64,000 bases of DNA from Roseateles sp. DAIF2 (GTDB lineage Bacteria > Pseudomonadota > Gammaproteobacteria > Burkholderiales > Burkholderiaceae_C): NCBI RefSeq assembly GCF_015624425.1, contig NZ_CP049919.1, positions 4,836,001-4,900,000 on the forward strand. The letters are read 5' to 3'. Positions within the stretch are counted from its first letter, which is position 1, and each line of letters starts with the position of its first letter. The translations under genes and the position numbers were made by a program. Positions 1 through 7,397 of the stretch are shown one piece after another. The notes beneath the pieces were generated by a model that searched no databases, was not told the DNA's origin, and saw only the letters and a list, made by a program, of their open reading frames with translations.

Positions 1-543
1 TTCTCGCACCCGGCCGACTTCACGCCGGTCTGCACCACCGAGCTGGGCCGCACCGCCAAGCTGAAGGACGAGTTCGCGCGCCGCCATGTGAAGGCGATCG
101 CGCTGTCGGTCGACCCGCTGGACAAGCACCAGGCCTGGATCGCCGACATCAACGACACCCAGGGCACCGAGGTCAACTTCCCGATCCTGGCCGATGCCGA
201 CCGCAAGGTCTCCGAGCTCTACGACCTGATCCACCCGAACGCCAGCGCGACGGCCACGGTGCGCTCGCTGTTCATCATCGACCCGGCCAAGAAGGTGCGG
301 CTGATCATCACCTACCCGGCCAGCACCGGGCGCAATTTCGACGAGATCCTGCGCGTGATCGACTCGCTGCAGCTGACCGAATACCAGGGCGTCGCGACCC
401 CGGCCGACTGGCGCGACGGCGACGACGTCGTGATCCTGCCCTCGATCCAGGACCCGGCCGTGCTGCAGCAGAAATTCCCGCAGGGCTTCGACGCGGTGCG
501 CCCCTGGCTACGCTACACCAGCCTGCCCAAGCGCGTGGCCTGA
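1..543 (+). CDS. Peroxiredoxin, Prx6 (1-Cys) type, 5' end missing
   Basis: Thiol peroxidase of the AhpC/TSA superfamily that reduces peroxides in the cytoplasm. The window opens inside the gene. The first visible residues contain PVCTTE, the peroxidatic-cysteine loop typical of the Prx6 subgroup. The long C-terminal arm (AdWRDGDDVVILPSI, then WLRYTSLPK near the end) is the Prx6 dimerisation region. About 30-40 N-terminal residues should lie upstream of the window. No second conserved resolving cysteine is seen, in keeping with the 1-Cys group. The family is recognised from these motifs; the physiological reductant is not known. Confidence 0.93.
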   Translation, partial: FSHPADFTPVCTTELGRTAKLKDEFARRHVKAIALSVDPLDKHQAWIADINDTQGTEVNFPILADADRKVSELYDLIHPNASATATVRSLFIIDPAKKVRLIITYPASTGRNFDEILRVIDSLQLTEYQGVATPADWRDGDDVVILPSIQDPAVLQQKFPQGFDAVRPWLRYTSLPKRVA

Positions 544-662
544 GCGGCTGCGGCGGCTCTTTTCGGCCGCGCCGGGCCGCCGACCAAGCCCCTGCCGGGG
601 CTGGTCATCGGCGCCGGCGCTACCATGTGGGCCTGAAGATTGCCCTGCCGAGCTGTTCCAGC

Positions 663-1283
663 GTGACCACCACCCCCGTCAACCCCGCCCGCGTCCAACG
701 CATTTCCAGCGCCCGCCTGCCCACCAAACATGGCGAGTTCATCGTCCATGTCTACCAGGCCGCCGACCATCCGGACGAGCATGTGGTGATCGTCAAGGGC
801 GAGGTGGCCGGCAAACCCGAGGTGCTGCTGCGCATGCACTCGGAATGCTTCACCGGCGACATCCTCGGCTCGCTGCGCTGCGACTGCGGCGAGCAGCTGG
901 CGCTGGCGCTGGAGCGCATCGAGGCCGAGGGCGGCATCGTGATCTACCTGCGCGGCCATGAGGGCCGCGGCATCGGCCTGGGCCAGAAGCTGCGCGCCTA
1001 TGCGCTGCAGGACAAGGGGCTGGACACGGTCGAGGCCAACCTGGCCCTGGGCCTGCCGATCGACAGCCGGCGCTTCGACGCCGCGGCCGACATCCTGCAC
1101 GACCTGGGCGTGCGGTCGGTGCGCCTGATGAGCAACAACCCCTTCAAGGTCGCCGCGCTGCACGAGCTCGGCATCGAGGTGGTGGCCCGCGAGGGCCATG
1201 AGGTCGAGTCCAATGAGGAAAGCGGCCGCTACCTGAAGACCAAGCGCGAGAAGCTGGGCCACCAGCTCCACATGCTTCCCTAG
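663..1283 (+). CDS. ribA: GTP cyclohydrolase II
   Basis: Opens GTP to 2,5-diamino-6-ribosylamino-pyrimidinone phosphate, the first committed step of riboflavin synthesis. The zinc-binding cysteines are visible in HSECFTGD and RCDCGEQL, followed by the RGHEGRGIGL catalytic and GTP-binding stretch. The protein is a stand-alone RibA without a RibB domain. The frame is open from a GTG at 627. I prefer the GTG at 663 (MTTTPVNPARV...) because it places the LPTKHGEF motif at a normal distance from the N-terminus. Neither start has a strong ribosome-binding site, so the start is uncertain. A hairpin terminator follows. Confidence 0.93.
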   Translation: MTTTPVNPARVQRISSARLPTKHGEFIVHVYQAADHPDEHVVIVKGEVAGKPEVLLRMHSECFTGDILGSLRCDCGEQLALALERIEAEGGIVIYLRGHEGRGIGLGQKLRAYALQDKGLDTVEANLALGLPIDSRRFDAAADILHDLGVRSVRLMSNNPFKVAALHELGIEVVAREGHEVESNEESGRYLKTKREKLGHQLHMLP

Positions 1284-1310
1284 ACGGGCCGCCTGCGACG
1301 CCCCGCATCC

Positions 1311-1343
1311 GACCGCCCCGCCCGCTGGCGCGGCGGTTTTTTT
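1311..1343 (+). terminator. Rho-independent terminator after ribA
   Basis: A GC-rich hairpin (ACCGCC pairing with GGCGGT) is followed directly by seven T residues, 30-60 bases after the ribA stop. It separates ribA from the porin leader. Confidence 0.7.
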
Positions 1344-1455
1344 ACGCCCGCTCGCGGCCGCGCGACCGCGGCCTTTGTTGCCCGATGTTTCGAGGCGTGC
1401 GCATGTCGCCAAGCTTTGGGGCGAAGCGCCGGATTTCAAGCCCCGGATTACCCCC

Positions 1456-1535
1456 GGGATCGCGAATGCTGCATTCGCGGATGGCGCTCTTTTGATCCCG
1501 CGCAATGCCCGGACATGTCGCTCATGTCTGGTGTC
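1456..1535 (+). promoter_or_regulatory. Structured leader of the porin gene
   Basis: The 321-bp gap between ribA and the porin holds two dyads. Positions 1461-1469 and 1471-1479 form a perfect 9-1-9 palindrome (CGCGAATGC-T-GCATTCGCG), itself bracketed by GGGATC (1456-1461) and GATCCC (1494-1499). Positions 1509-1517 and 1523-1531 form a 9-bp hairpin (CCGGACATG / CATGTCTGG) with one G-T pair. They could be protein operators or 5'-UTR structure for small-RNA control, which is common for porins. No transcription start can be fixed from the sequence. Confidence 0.4.
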
Positions 1536-1604
1536 GAGGGACGCCGGCATGAACCGGGCCACCACCATCCCGTGGCTTTGCAACATAGGAAGAAAGACGA
1601 GTTC

Positions 1605-2684
1605 ATGAAGTACAAAACTTTCGCTCTCTCCGCGCTGGCCCTGGCCGCCAGTTCCGCAGCGCTCGCCCAGTCGAGCACCGGCAGCGTGACGCTGTACGGC
1701 GTCGCCGACGCCAATGTCCAGGTGCTGGATGGCGCCTCCTCCCTGACCCGCGTGCAGTCCGGCGGCCTGAACGGCTCGCGCTTCGGCCTGCGCGGCACCG
1801 AGGACCTGGGCAGCGGCCTGCGCGCCTTCTTCGTGCTGGAATCCGGCATCAATCTCGACAACGGCAGCAACGGCCAGAATTCCTTCTGGGGCCGCCAGGC
1901 CTATGTCGGCCTGGCCACGCCCTACGGCAAGGTCTCGCTGGGCCGCCAGTACGGCAGCCTGTACAACCTCTCCAGCGACTTCAGCCAGTTCTCCAACAAC
2001 AGCTTCGGCGCCAGCACGGCCGTGATCGGCGGCTTCGGCGGCTATGAGCCGGTGCGCGGCGGCGACGGCTCCGCCGCCACCAACGGCGGCCCGACCCGCA
2101 TCAACAACTCGATCAAGTTCGAGTCGCAGAACTACAGCGGCTTCAGCGCCGGCGCGCTGTGGGGAGCGGGCGAGGTGGCGGGCGACACCAAGGGCAACCG
2201 CGTCGCCGACATCTACGGCCGCTACACCCAGGGCGGCTTCGACGCGATGCTGTCCTATGTGGACGACAAGGCCAACACCGTCGGCCTGAAGACCCGCACC
2301 GTCTCCGGCGCCGCGTCCTACAGCTTCGGCCCCTACAAGGTCAACGGCGGCGTGATCTCGGTAAACGACCGCTCGATCGCCAACGCCGACGGCGAGGGCT
2401 ACTGGCTGGGCGGCAGCTACGCCCTGGGTCAGCACACCTTCAAGACCCAGTATGTCGAGAGCAAGAACAAGGGCGGGCTGGTCGACGGCAAGACCCAGGC
2501 CTTCGGCGTCGGCTACCAGTACGACCTGTCCAAGCGCACCGCGCTGTACAGCTCGCTGACCCAGTTCAAGAACGACGGCAACGGCTATGTGGCCCGCGCG
2601 GCCAGCAGCCTGCCGGCCAACCTGACCAGCGCCTCGGACCGCGACGTGACCGAGTTCGTCGCCGGCATCCGCCACAGCTTCTGA
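1605..2684 (+). CDS. Gram-negative general porin (Burkholderiales type)
   Basis: Outer-membrane trimeric 16-stranded beta-barrel for diffusion of small hydrophilic solutes. The 359-residue precursor starts MKYKTFALSALALAASSAAL with cleavage after ALA. The mature protein begins QSSTGSVTLYGVADANVQ, the usual first strand of the betaproteobacterial porin family. It ends FVAGIRHSF, with the C-terminal phenylalanine that the BAM complex needs. The ATG at 1605 is preceded by AGGAAGAAAGACGAG and by the structured leader; an in-frame extension upstream is not likely to be translated. A strong terminator follows. Ion selectivity cannot be read from the sequence. Confidence 0.95.
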   Translation: MKYKTFALSALALAASSAALAQSSTGSVTLYGVADANVQVLDGASSLTRVQSGGLNGSRFGLRGTEDLGSGLRAFFVLESGINLDNGSNGQNSFWGRQAYVGLATPYGKVSLGRQYGSLYNLSSDFSQFSNNSFGASTAVIGGFGGYEPVRGGDGSAATNGGPTRINNSIKFESQNYSGFSAGALWGAGEVAGDTKGNRVADIYGRYTQGGFDAMLSYVDDKANTVGLKTRTVSGAASYSFGPYKVNGGVISVNDRSIANADGEGYWLGGSYALGQHTFKTQYVESKNKGGLVDGKTQAFGVGYQYDLSKRTALYSSLTQFKNDGNGYVARAASSLPANLTSASDRDVTEFVAGIRHSF

Positions 2685-2748
2685 GCCCGCGTCTTTTCTC
2701 CTGCCTTTGAGTCCCCCCGGGACGGCGCAGCACTGCCGCCCTGTTCAC

Positions 2749-2771
2749 AGCCCACTTCGGTGGGCTTTTTT
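2749..2771 (+). terminator. Rho-independent terminator after the porin
   Basis: AGCCCAC-TTCG-GTGGGCT forms a 7-bp stem with a UUCG tetraloop, followed by a run of T. It lies 65 bases after the porin stop. Confidence 0.92.
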
Positions 2772-2777
2772 GCGACT

Positions 2778-2793
2778 GTAGGCCCCGTCCTAC
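2778..2793. promoter_or_regulatory. Palindrome site A (GTAGG-N6-CCTAC)
   Basis: First of five intergenic sites with the same 5-6-5 layout, here GTAGG-CCCCGT-CCTAC. It sits 92 bp upstream of the stand-alone receiver gene. Role as an operator for the NarL-type regulator encoded at 3295-3927 is inferred from recurrence and position. Confidence 0.5.
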
Positions 2794-2884
2794 CCCCGCA
2801 TCAGCGGGCCCCGGCAGCCGCGCCGGCGCCGCTTGCGCATAATGGGCCGACGCGCGGCGCCCCGCGCGCAACGCCGAGATTGCC

Positions 2885-3271
2885 ATGAGCGCGCTGCGAT
2901 GTTTTTTGGTCGAGGACAGCCCCACGATTCGGGGCGAACTGATTGCCGCCCTGGAGGAGATGCTGCCGCTGCAGGTGCTGGCCTGGGCCGACAACGAGCA
3001 GGCCGCCCTCGAGTGGCTGGCGGTGCCCGACCATGGCTGCGAGCTGATCCTGATCGACCTGTTCCTGAAGAGCGGCTCCGGCATGGGCGTGCTGGCGCAG
3101 GCCGGGCGCTTCCAGGGCCAGGCCAAGCGCGTGGTGCTGAGCAACTATGCGACCCCCGATGTGCGCCGGCGCTGCCTGGCGCTGGGGGCGGACCGCGTGT
3201 TCGACAAATCCAGCGAGATCGAGGAGCTGGTGGACTACTGCCGCAGCCTCGGCGAGCCGGCGGCGCATTGA
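2885..3271 (+). CDS. Stand-alone response-regulator receiver protein
   Basis: 128 residues forming a single CheY-like receiver domain with no output domain. The acidic pocket (E10, D11), the likely phospho-acceptor D58 in LILIDLF and the conserved K108 in VFDKSSE are all present, so phosphorylation is expected. It ends 24 bp from the convergent end of the NarL-type regulator and lies near the histidine kinase at 3970. It may be a phosphate sink or a second target of that kinase; this is inferred from position. Site A lies upstream. Confidence 0.85.
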   Translation: MSALRCFLVEDSPTIRGELIAALEEMLPLQVLAWADNEQAALEWLAVPDHGCELILIDLFLKSGSGMGVLAQAGRFQGQAKRVVLSNYATPDVRRRCLALGADRVFDKSSEIEELVDYCRSLGEPAAH

Positions 3272-3294
3272 GCCGCCTGCCTCGTCTACCCCGC

Positions 3295-3927
3295 CTACTG
3301 GATCAGGCCGTTCTTCAGCGCGTAGTAGGTCAGCTCGCTGTTCGAGGCGAGCTTCATCTTCTCCAGCACCCGGCTGCGGTAGGTGCTGACCGTCTTCACC
3401 GACAAGCACATGCTGTCCGCCATCGCGCTGACCGTCTCGCCCTTGGCCAGGCGCAGGAAGACCTGCAGCTCGCGCTCGGACAGCAGCTCGTGCGGCAGCT
3501 TGTCGCTGTCACCGGACAGGCCCTCGGCCAGCAGCTCGGCCACCGCCGGCGTGATGTAGCGCCGGCCGCGCGCCACGGTGCGGATCGCGGTCAGGATGTC
3601 CTCCGGATCGCATTCCTTGTTCAGGTAGCCGGACGCCCCCTGGCGCAGCAGGGTGGTCGCGTAATGCGCCTCCGGAAAGCCAGACAGGATCAGCACCGGC
3701 AGCTCGGGCACGCGCGCCTTGATGGCGGACAGCGCGTCGACGCCGCCATGCTCGGGCATCGAGAGGTCCATCACCAGCACATCGACCTCGCCGCCGCGCA
3801 GCAGCTCGAGCGCCTCGCGGCCGTTGGCCGCCTCGCCGGTCACGCGCAGGTCCACCTGCTCCGAGAGGTACTGGCGCAGGCCGGCCCGCACAATGGCATG
3901 GTCATCGACGATGGCGACACGGATCAT
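3295..3927 (-). CDS. NarL/FixJ-family response regulator
   Basis: DNA-binding partner of the adjacent divergent histidine kinase. An N-terminal receiver domain (MIRVAIVDDH, phospho-acceptor D54 in VLVMDLSMP, conserved lysine in GYLNKECDPEDI) is followed by a LuxR-type helix-turn-helix (LSERELQVFLRLAKGETVS... SVKTVSTYRSRVLEKM). I start at the ATG at 3927; a GTG at 3939 would add four residues. The kinase begins only 42 bp away on the other strand, so the two share a divergent promoter region. The five GTMGG-N6-CCKAC sites nearby are its best candidate targets. Confidence 0.93.
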   Translation of the reverse strand: MIRVAIVDDHAIVRAGLRQYLSEQVDLRVTGEAANGREALELLRGGEVDVLVMDLSMPEHGGVDALSAIKARVPELPVLILSGFPEAHYATTLLRQGASGYLNKECDPEDILTAIRTVARGRRYITPAVAELLAEGLSGDSDKLPHELLSERELQVFLRLAKGETVSAMADSMCLSVKTVSTYRSRVLEKMKLASNSELTYYALKNGLIQ

Positions 3928-3969
3928 GAGAACTTGCACTCATCAGTCAAGGTCAGGGGAGTTTAGGCC

Positions 3970-5343
3970 ATGAAGACCGACCACTGGATGGAGAAGCTGC
4001 AACACAGCGCTTACGTCTTCCCGGCCGCGGTGCTGGCCGCCGCCGCGATGCTGACCATCAGCGAGAGCAGCTACGAGCGCTCGCGCGACACCCTGTCCGA
4101 GCTGACCCAGATGGGCCGCGCGCGGCTGCTGATCTACAGCGTCAAGCAGCGCGCCGTCGATGCCGAATCGGCGCAGCGCGGCTTTCTGCTGACGCGCCGG
4201 CGCGAGTACCTCGCGCCCTACGAGGAGGCCAGCGAGGACCTGAACCGCTCGCTGAAGTCGCTGCGCCAGTATTACGAGGCCCAGCAGGACCGCCAGGCGC
4301 AGGGCCTGCACCAGCAGCTGGAGACCGCGGTCGGCGCCAAGATGGGCGAGCTGGCCGAGGTGATCAAGCGCCAGGACCTGGGCCGTGCCGACAGCGCGCT
4401 GGAACTGATCCAGGCCGGCATCGGCCGCGACCAGATGGACCTGATCCGCCAGCGCGCCGAGCAGCTGCTGCATATCGAGAACCAGCGCGTCGCCGGCGGC
4501 CTGCGCAATGTGATCGACGCGCTGCTGCTGAACCGCATCGGCGTCGCCACCCTGACCGCGCTGAGCCTGCTGGCGCTGACCCTGTATGTGCGCCAGGGCC
4601 GCACCCTGGCCGAGCAGCGCCGCCAGCAGGCCCAGGCGATCAAGGTCGAGCGCGACCAGCTGGAGGTCGAGGTGCAGCGCCGCACCGAGGAGCTGACCCA
4701 GCTGGCCGAGCATCTGCAGACCGCCCGCGAGGACGAGCGCCAGCGCCTGGCGCGCGAGCTGCACGACGAGCTCGGCGCGCTGCTGACCGCGGCCAAGCTG
4801 GACGCCGCGCGCATCAAGCCCAAGCTGGCCGGCCTCGGCCCCGAGGCGCTGGAGCGCCTGACCCATCTGACCGAAACCCTGAACAGCGGCATCGCGCTGA
4901 AGCGCCGCATCATCGAGGACCTGCGCCCCTCCTCGCTGTCCAACCTGGGCCTGCTGCCGGCGCTGGAGATCCTGGCGCGCGAGTTCGGCGAGCGGCTGGA
5001 CAAGCCGGTGCATTGCGAGCTGGAGCCGCTGCTGCTGACGCCGCGCGCCGAGCTGACCGTCTACCGCCTGGTCCAGGAGGGTTTCACCAACATCGCCAAG
5101 TACGCGCAGGCCAGCGAGGTGCATGTCAGCCTGAAGGCGGTGGGCCAGCGCGCCCGCATCGAGGTGCGCGACAACGGCCGCGGCTTCGACCCGCGCACCC
5201 AGCCGCCCTCCACCCATGGCCTGCTGGGCATGCGCTACCGCGTCGCCTCCGAGGGCGGCAGCTTCTCGGTCGACACCGCGCCCGGCCGCGGCACCCGCCT
5301 GACCGCCCTGCTGCCGCTGCGCGGCCCGGCCGCCCCGCTGTAG
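3970..5343 (+). CDS. CHASE3-domain sensor histidine kinase (HisKA_3)
   Basis: Inner-membrane sensor kinase of 457 residues. A first membrane segment (about 14-30) and a second (about 185-207) enclose a periplasmic CHASE3 domain with its hallmark AESAQRGFLLTRRREYLAPY. A coiled coil (about 211-250) leads to a HisKA_3 dimerisation domain with H265 in ARELHDELGALL, then HATPase_c with an N box (N374), DNGRGFD (401-407) and GLLGMRYRV. This architecture pairs with NarL-type regulators such as the divergent neighbour. The stimulus of CHASE3 domains is generally unknown. The stop codon TAG lies inside palindrome site B. Confidence 0.94.
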   Translation: MKTDHWMEKLQHSAYVFPAAVLAAAAMLTISESSYERSRDTLSELTQMGRARLLIYSVKQRAVDAESAQRGFLLTRRREYLAPYEEASEDLNRSLKSLRQYYEAQQDRQAQGLHQQLETAVGAKMGELAEVIKRQDLGRADSALELIQAGIGRDQMDLIRQRAEQLLHIENQRVAGGLRNVIDALLLNRIGVATLTALSLLALTLYVRQGRTLAEQRRQQAQAIKVERDQLEVEVQRRTEELTQLAEHLQTAREDERQRLARELHDELGALLTAAKLDAARIKPKLAGLGPEALERLTHLTETLNSGIALKRRIIEDLRPSSLSNLGLLPALEILAREFGERLDKPVHCELEPLLLTPRAELTVYRLVQEGFTNIAKYAQASEVHVSLKAVGQRARIEVRDNGRGFDPRTQPPSTHGLLGMRYRVASEGGSFSVDTAPGRGTRLTALLPLRGPAAPL

Positions 5344-5355
5344 GCCCAGGCCTAC
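5340..5355. promoter_or_regulatory. Palindrome site B (GTAGG-N6-CCTAC)
   Basis: GTAGG-CCCAGG-CCTAC, in fact a perfect 7-2-7 palindrome, overlaps the histidine-kinase stop codon. It lies 119 bp upstream of the DUF1328 gene. A possible -10 element (TTAGAG near 5422) lies between it and the gene. Same layout as sites A, D, E and F. Confidence 0.5.
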
Positions 5356-5473
5356 GCGGCCAAGCGGGCGCGCCCCACAGCGCCGCGCGTCGCGCGCTCA
5401 TGGGCCGAACCGGGCGGCGCTCTTAGAGTGAACTCATGGTGGCCAGGCCGCCAGCAACCCCAAGGAGTTCGCC

Positions 5474-5638
5474 ATGCTGCATTACGCCGTCGTCTTTTTC
5501 ATCATCGCGCTGGTGGCCGCCATCTTCGGTTTCGGCGGCATCGCCGCCGGTGCCGCGGGCATCGCCAAGGTGCTGTTCTTCATCTTCGTGCTGATGGCCC
5601 TCGTCAGCTTCATCGCCAGCCTGCTGCGCAAGGGCTGA
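5474..5638 (+). CDS. DUF1328 (YtjA-like) small membrane protein
   Basis: 54 residues: [20 protein letters not shown], then a Gly/Ala turn and a second hydrophobic helix ending SLLRKG. This is the two-helix pattern of the DUF1328/YtjA family, whose biochemical function is unknown. A good ribosome-binding site (AAGGAG) precedes the ATG. Members are often found with general-stress genes, as here: a DUF883-like protein follows after 23 bp, and palindrome site B lies upstream. Likely first gene of a short operon running to 6662. Confidence 0.85.
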   Translation: MLHYAVVFFIIALVAAIFGFGGIAAGAAGIAKVLFFIFVLMALVSFIASLLRKG

Positions 5639-5661
5639 CCCCCACCCACCTGGAGAAGACC

Positions 5662-5907
5662 ATGAAAAACGCCATCGAGACCCAGACCCCCGCGATCGAC
5701 AGCAAGGTGCATGCGCTGACCCAGCGTGCGCTAGACGCGGTGCATCAGCAGACCGACGGCCTGGTGCAGGGCGCCGAGCGCGCGCGCCGGCGCGGCATCG
5801 CCTATGTCGAGCAGCAGCCGGTCAAGTCGGTGCTGGTCGCCGCCGCGGCCGGCGCCGCGCTCAGCGCGGTGCTCGGCCTGCTGATGCGCTCGCGCATCAA
5901 CCATTGA
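5662..5907 (+). CDS. DUF883/ElaB-like small membrane-anchored protein
   Basis: 81 residues. The amphipathic, charged N-terminal helix (ALTQRALDAVHQQTDGL...) is followed by VEQQPVKSVLVAAAAGAALS, the 'P-x-K-S-hydrophobic-glycine' signature seen at the C-terminal membrane anchor of ElaB/YqjD-type proteins (DUF883). E. coli relatives are ribosome-associated inner-membrane proteins of stationary phase; that role is carried over by analogy only. Ribosome-binding site GGAGAAG precedes the ATG. It follows the DUF1328 gene closely. Confidence 0.75.
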   Translation: MKNAIETQTPAIDSKVHALTQRALDAVHQQTDGLVQGAERARRRGIAYVEQQPVKSVLVAAAAGAALSAVLGLLMRSRINH

Positions 5908-5998
5908 GCCGACGCGGCCAATGCATCGGACCTAGAGTCGGGACATAAAGGCAACACCGGTCCCCACGCCAGGTCCTTCACCCGCCCGGGAGCAGATC

Positions 5999-6148
5999 AT
6001 GAAGAACCTCCGCCACCTCGGCTTTCTCATCGTCTATCCGCTCGTCTGCGCGCTCAGCCTGGCCTTGCTGCCGCTGCAGCCGCAGTCCGAACCGGTCCTG
6101 CTCTCGGGCGACCTCAGCGATCTGGAGCTGCCGCCGGCCAAGGGCTGA
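5999..6148 (+). CDS. Small hypothetical protein with N-terminal hydrophobic segment
   Basis: 49 residues, not recognised. It begins MKNLRHLGFLIVYPLVCALS, a membrane anchor or uncleaved signal, followed by a short acidic tail (LLSGDLSDLELPPAKG). The ATG has GGGAGCAG upstream with correct spacing, and codon use resembles that of neighbours. It stands between the DUF883-like gene and the YqcI/YcgG-like gene, all on the same strand. CCTAGAGTC at 5930-5938 could supply a -10 element of its own. Confidence 0.5.
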   Translation: MKNLRHLGFLIVYPLVCALSLALLPLQPQSEPVLLSGDLSDLELPPAKG

Positions 6149-6176
6149 ACGCGGCGCTCCCGTGCGGGAGCCTGTC

Positions 6177-6662
6177 ATGAACGCCATCCTGGACGATCTG
6201 CGCCAGCCGACCTGCACCGAGGCGCTCAGCCCGGCCATGCAGCGTTATCTGTTCGAACGCGTCGCCGCGGTGGCGCAGCGCGCCCTCGACGCGGCCTGCC
6301 CGATGCATCTGTATCAATGCCTGGGCGACCCCGGCAGCGCCCGCACCCTGGCGCAGGACCTGCACGCCTTCGCGGCGCAGAACCAGGCCGGCTCCTTCAT
6401 CGCGGTGTTCGAATGCCCGTCCCCCTGCAACGAGGGCGACGGGCAGAGCTTCGCTGCCACCCTGGACCACCACCTCGGCCTGATGCGCCAGGCCGATGCC
6501 GGGATCGGCCCGCTGCAGCGGCGCGACAAGGGCCTGGACGGCGACGATTTCCGGCTGAGCATCCTCGGCCGCGAGTTCAGCTTGATCGCGCTGCATGCCG
6601 AGGCCGGCCGCCTGTCGCGCGTGCTGCCCTGCCCGGTGCTGCTGGTGCAGCCCACGCACTGA
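6177..6662 (+). CDS. Short YqcI/YcgG-family-like protein
   Basis: 161 residues. The pattern FIAVFECPSP...FAATLDHHLGLMRQAD...DDFRLSILGREFSLIALHAEA...RVLPCPVLLVQPTH matches the layout I associate with the YqcI/YcgG family (PF08892), in which some members are haem-dependent N-hydroxylases. It is shorter than typical members (about 220 residues or more), and the substrate is unknown. The ATG at 6177 has CGGGAG upstream. Its stop (6660-6662) abuts the stop of the convergent gene at 6663 with no gap. The assignment is from memory of the family pattern and is tentative. Confidence 0.55.
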   Translation: MNAILDDLRQPTCTEALSPAMQRYLFERVAAVAQRALDAACPMHLYQCLGDPGSARTLAQDLHAFAAQNQAGSFIAVFECPSPCNEGDGQSFAATLDHHLGLMRQADAGIGPLQRRDKGLDGDDFRLSILGREFSLIALHAEAGRLSRVLPCPVLLVQPTH

Positions 6663-7205
6663 TTAAAAACTGCTGTGGTAGTAGAGCGCCAGGCCGCCGC
6701 CGCGCGGCCTGAGGGTCAGCCGGCTGCGGCTGTCCAGCTCCAGACGCAGGCCGCTGCGCAGCTGCGCGGCCGGGTTGCTGCTCGGCCGCAGTTCCAGCGC
6801 CAGGCGCAGGCCCTGCGGGCGCGGCATCGCGTCCAGCGCCGCATCCGATTCCAGCGGCGTGCTCAGCTCCAGACGGGCCTGCGGGTGCAGGGTCATCGCC
6901 ACGCCCATGTGCAGGCTGGGCGGGTTGGTCGCCCAGGGCTGCTGCGGCAGACCCTCGGGATCGGGACGCCAGGTCTGCAGGCGCGCCTGCAGGCCCAGCG
7001 ACAGACGGCCGCGATGCGCCCACAGGCCCTGTTCCAGATTCAGCAGCGCCGGCTGCTGTGGCTCGGCGCTGAGACGCCCCTGCAGGCTCAGCGGCGCGGG
7101 CTGCTGCGGCATCAGCGCCGCTGCGGACTGGGCAATCGTCTGGGCCGCGGCCAGGGCCGGCAAGAGCAGGCCCAGCAGGGTCGACGCGGTGCGCAGCCCT
7201 GCCAT
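6663..7205 (-). CDS. Exported hypothetical protein
   Basis: 180 residues, not recognised. A signal peptide (LLGLLLPALAAAQ) is followed by short alternating hydrophobic segments rich in Leu, Gln and Arg (GRLSLGLQARLQTW, RLELDSRSRLTLRPR), and the protein ends YYHSSF. An aromatic C-terminus with amphipathic strands suggests a small outer-membrane beta-barrel, but this is inference. Palindrome site F lies 169 bp upstream. It is convergent with the YqcI/YcgG-like gene. Confidence 0.7.
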   Translation of the reverse strand: MAGLRTASTLLGLLLPALAAAQTIAQSAAALMPQQPAPLSLQGRLSAEPQQPALLNLEQGLWAHRGRLSLGLQARLQTWRPDPEGLPQQPWATNPPSLHMGVAMTLHPQARLELSTPLESDAALDAMPRPQGLRLALELRPSSNPAAQLRSGLRLELDSRSRLTLRPRGGGLALYYHSSF

Positions 7206-7373
7206 GACGACCTCAGCTGAGGCTGGCCCGCACGCATGGGCGCGGGGTCGGTGGGTGGGCGGCGAAGCATGCGGTCGACATGATGATGATGGCGTGCATG
7301 AAGAGGGCCGGTGGATGTCTGAAGCTTAGGACGGTCCGATCGCGCCGCCAAGCGGGCAAGGACGCACAAGCGT

Positions 7374-7389
7374 GTCGGAATGCACCGAC
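7374..7389. promoter_or_regulatory. Palindrome site F (GTCGG-N6-CCGAC)
   Basis: GTCGG-AATGCA-CCGAC lies between the end of the AsmA-like gene and the start of the exported protein at 7205, which is the only gene it could control as an upstream site. Same 5-6-5 layout as sites A, B, D and E. Confidence 0.5.
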
Positions 7390-7397
7390 GAGCCCCC

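Noticed and set aside
1416..1604. N-terminal extension of the porin by 63 codons
   Set aside because: The signal peptide starts exactly at MKYKTFALSALALA with a good ribosome-binding site; the upstream part is the structured leader.
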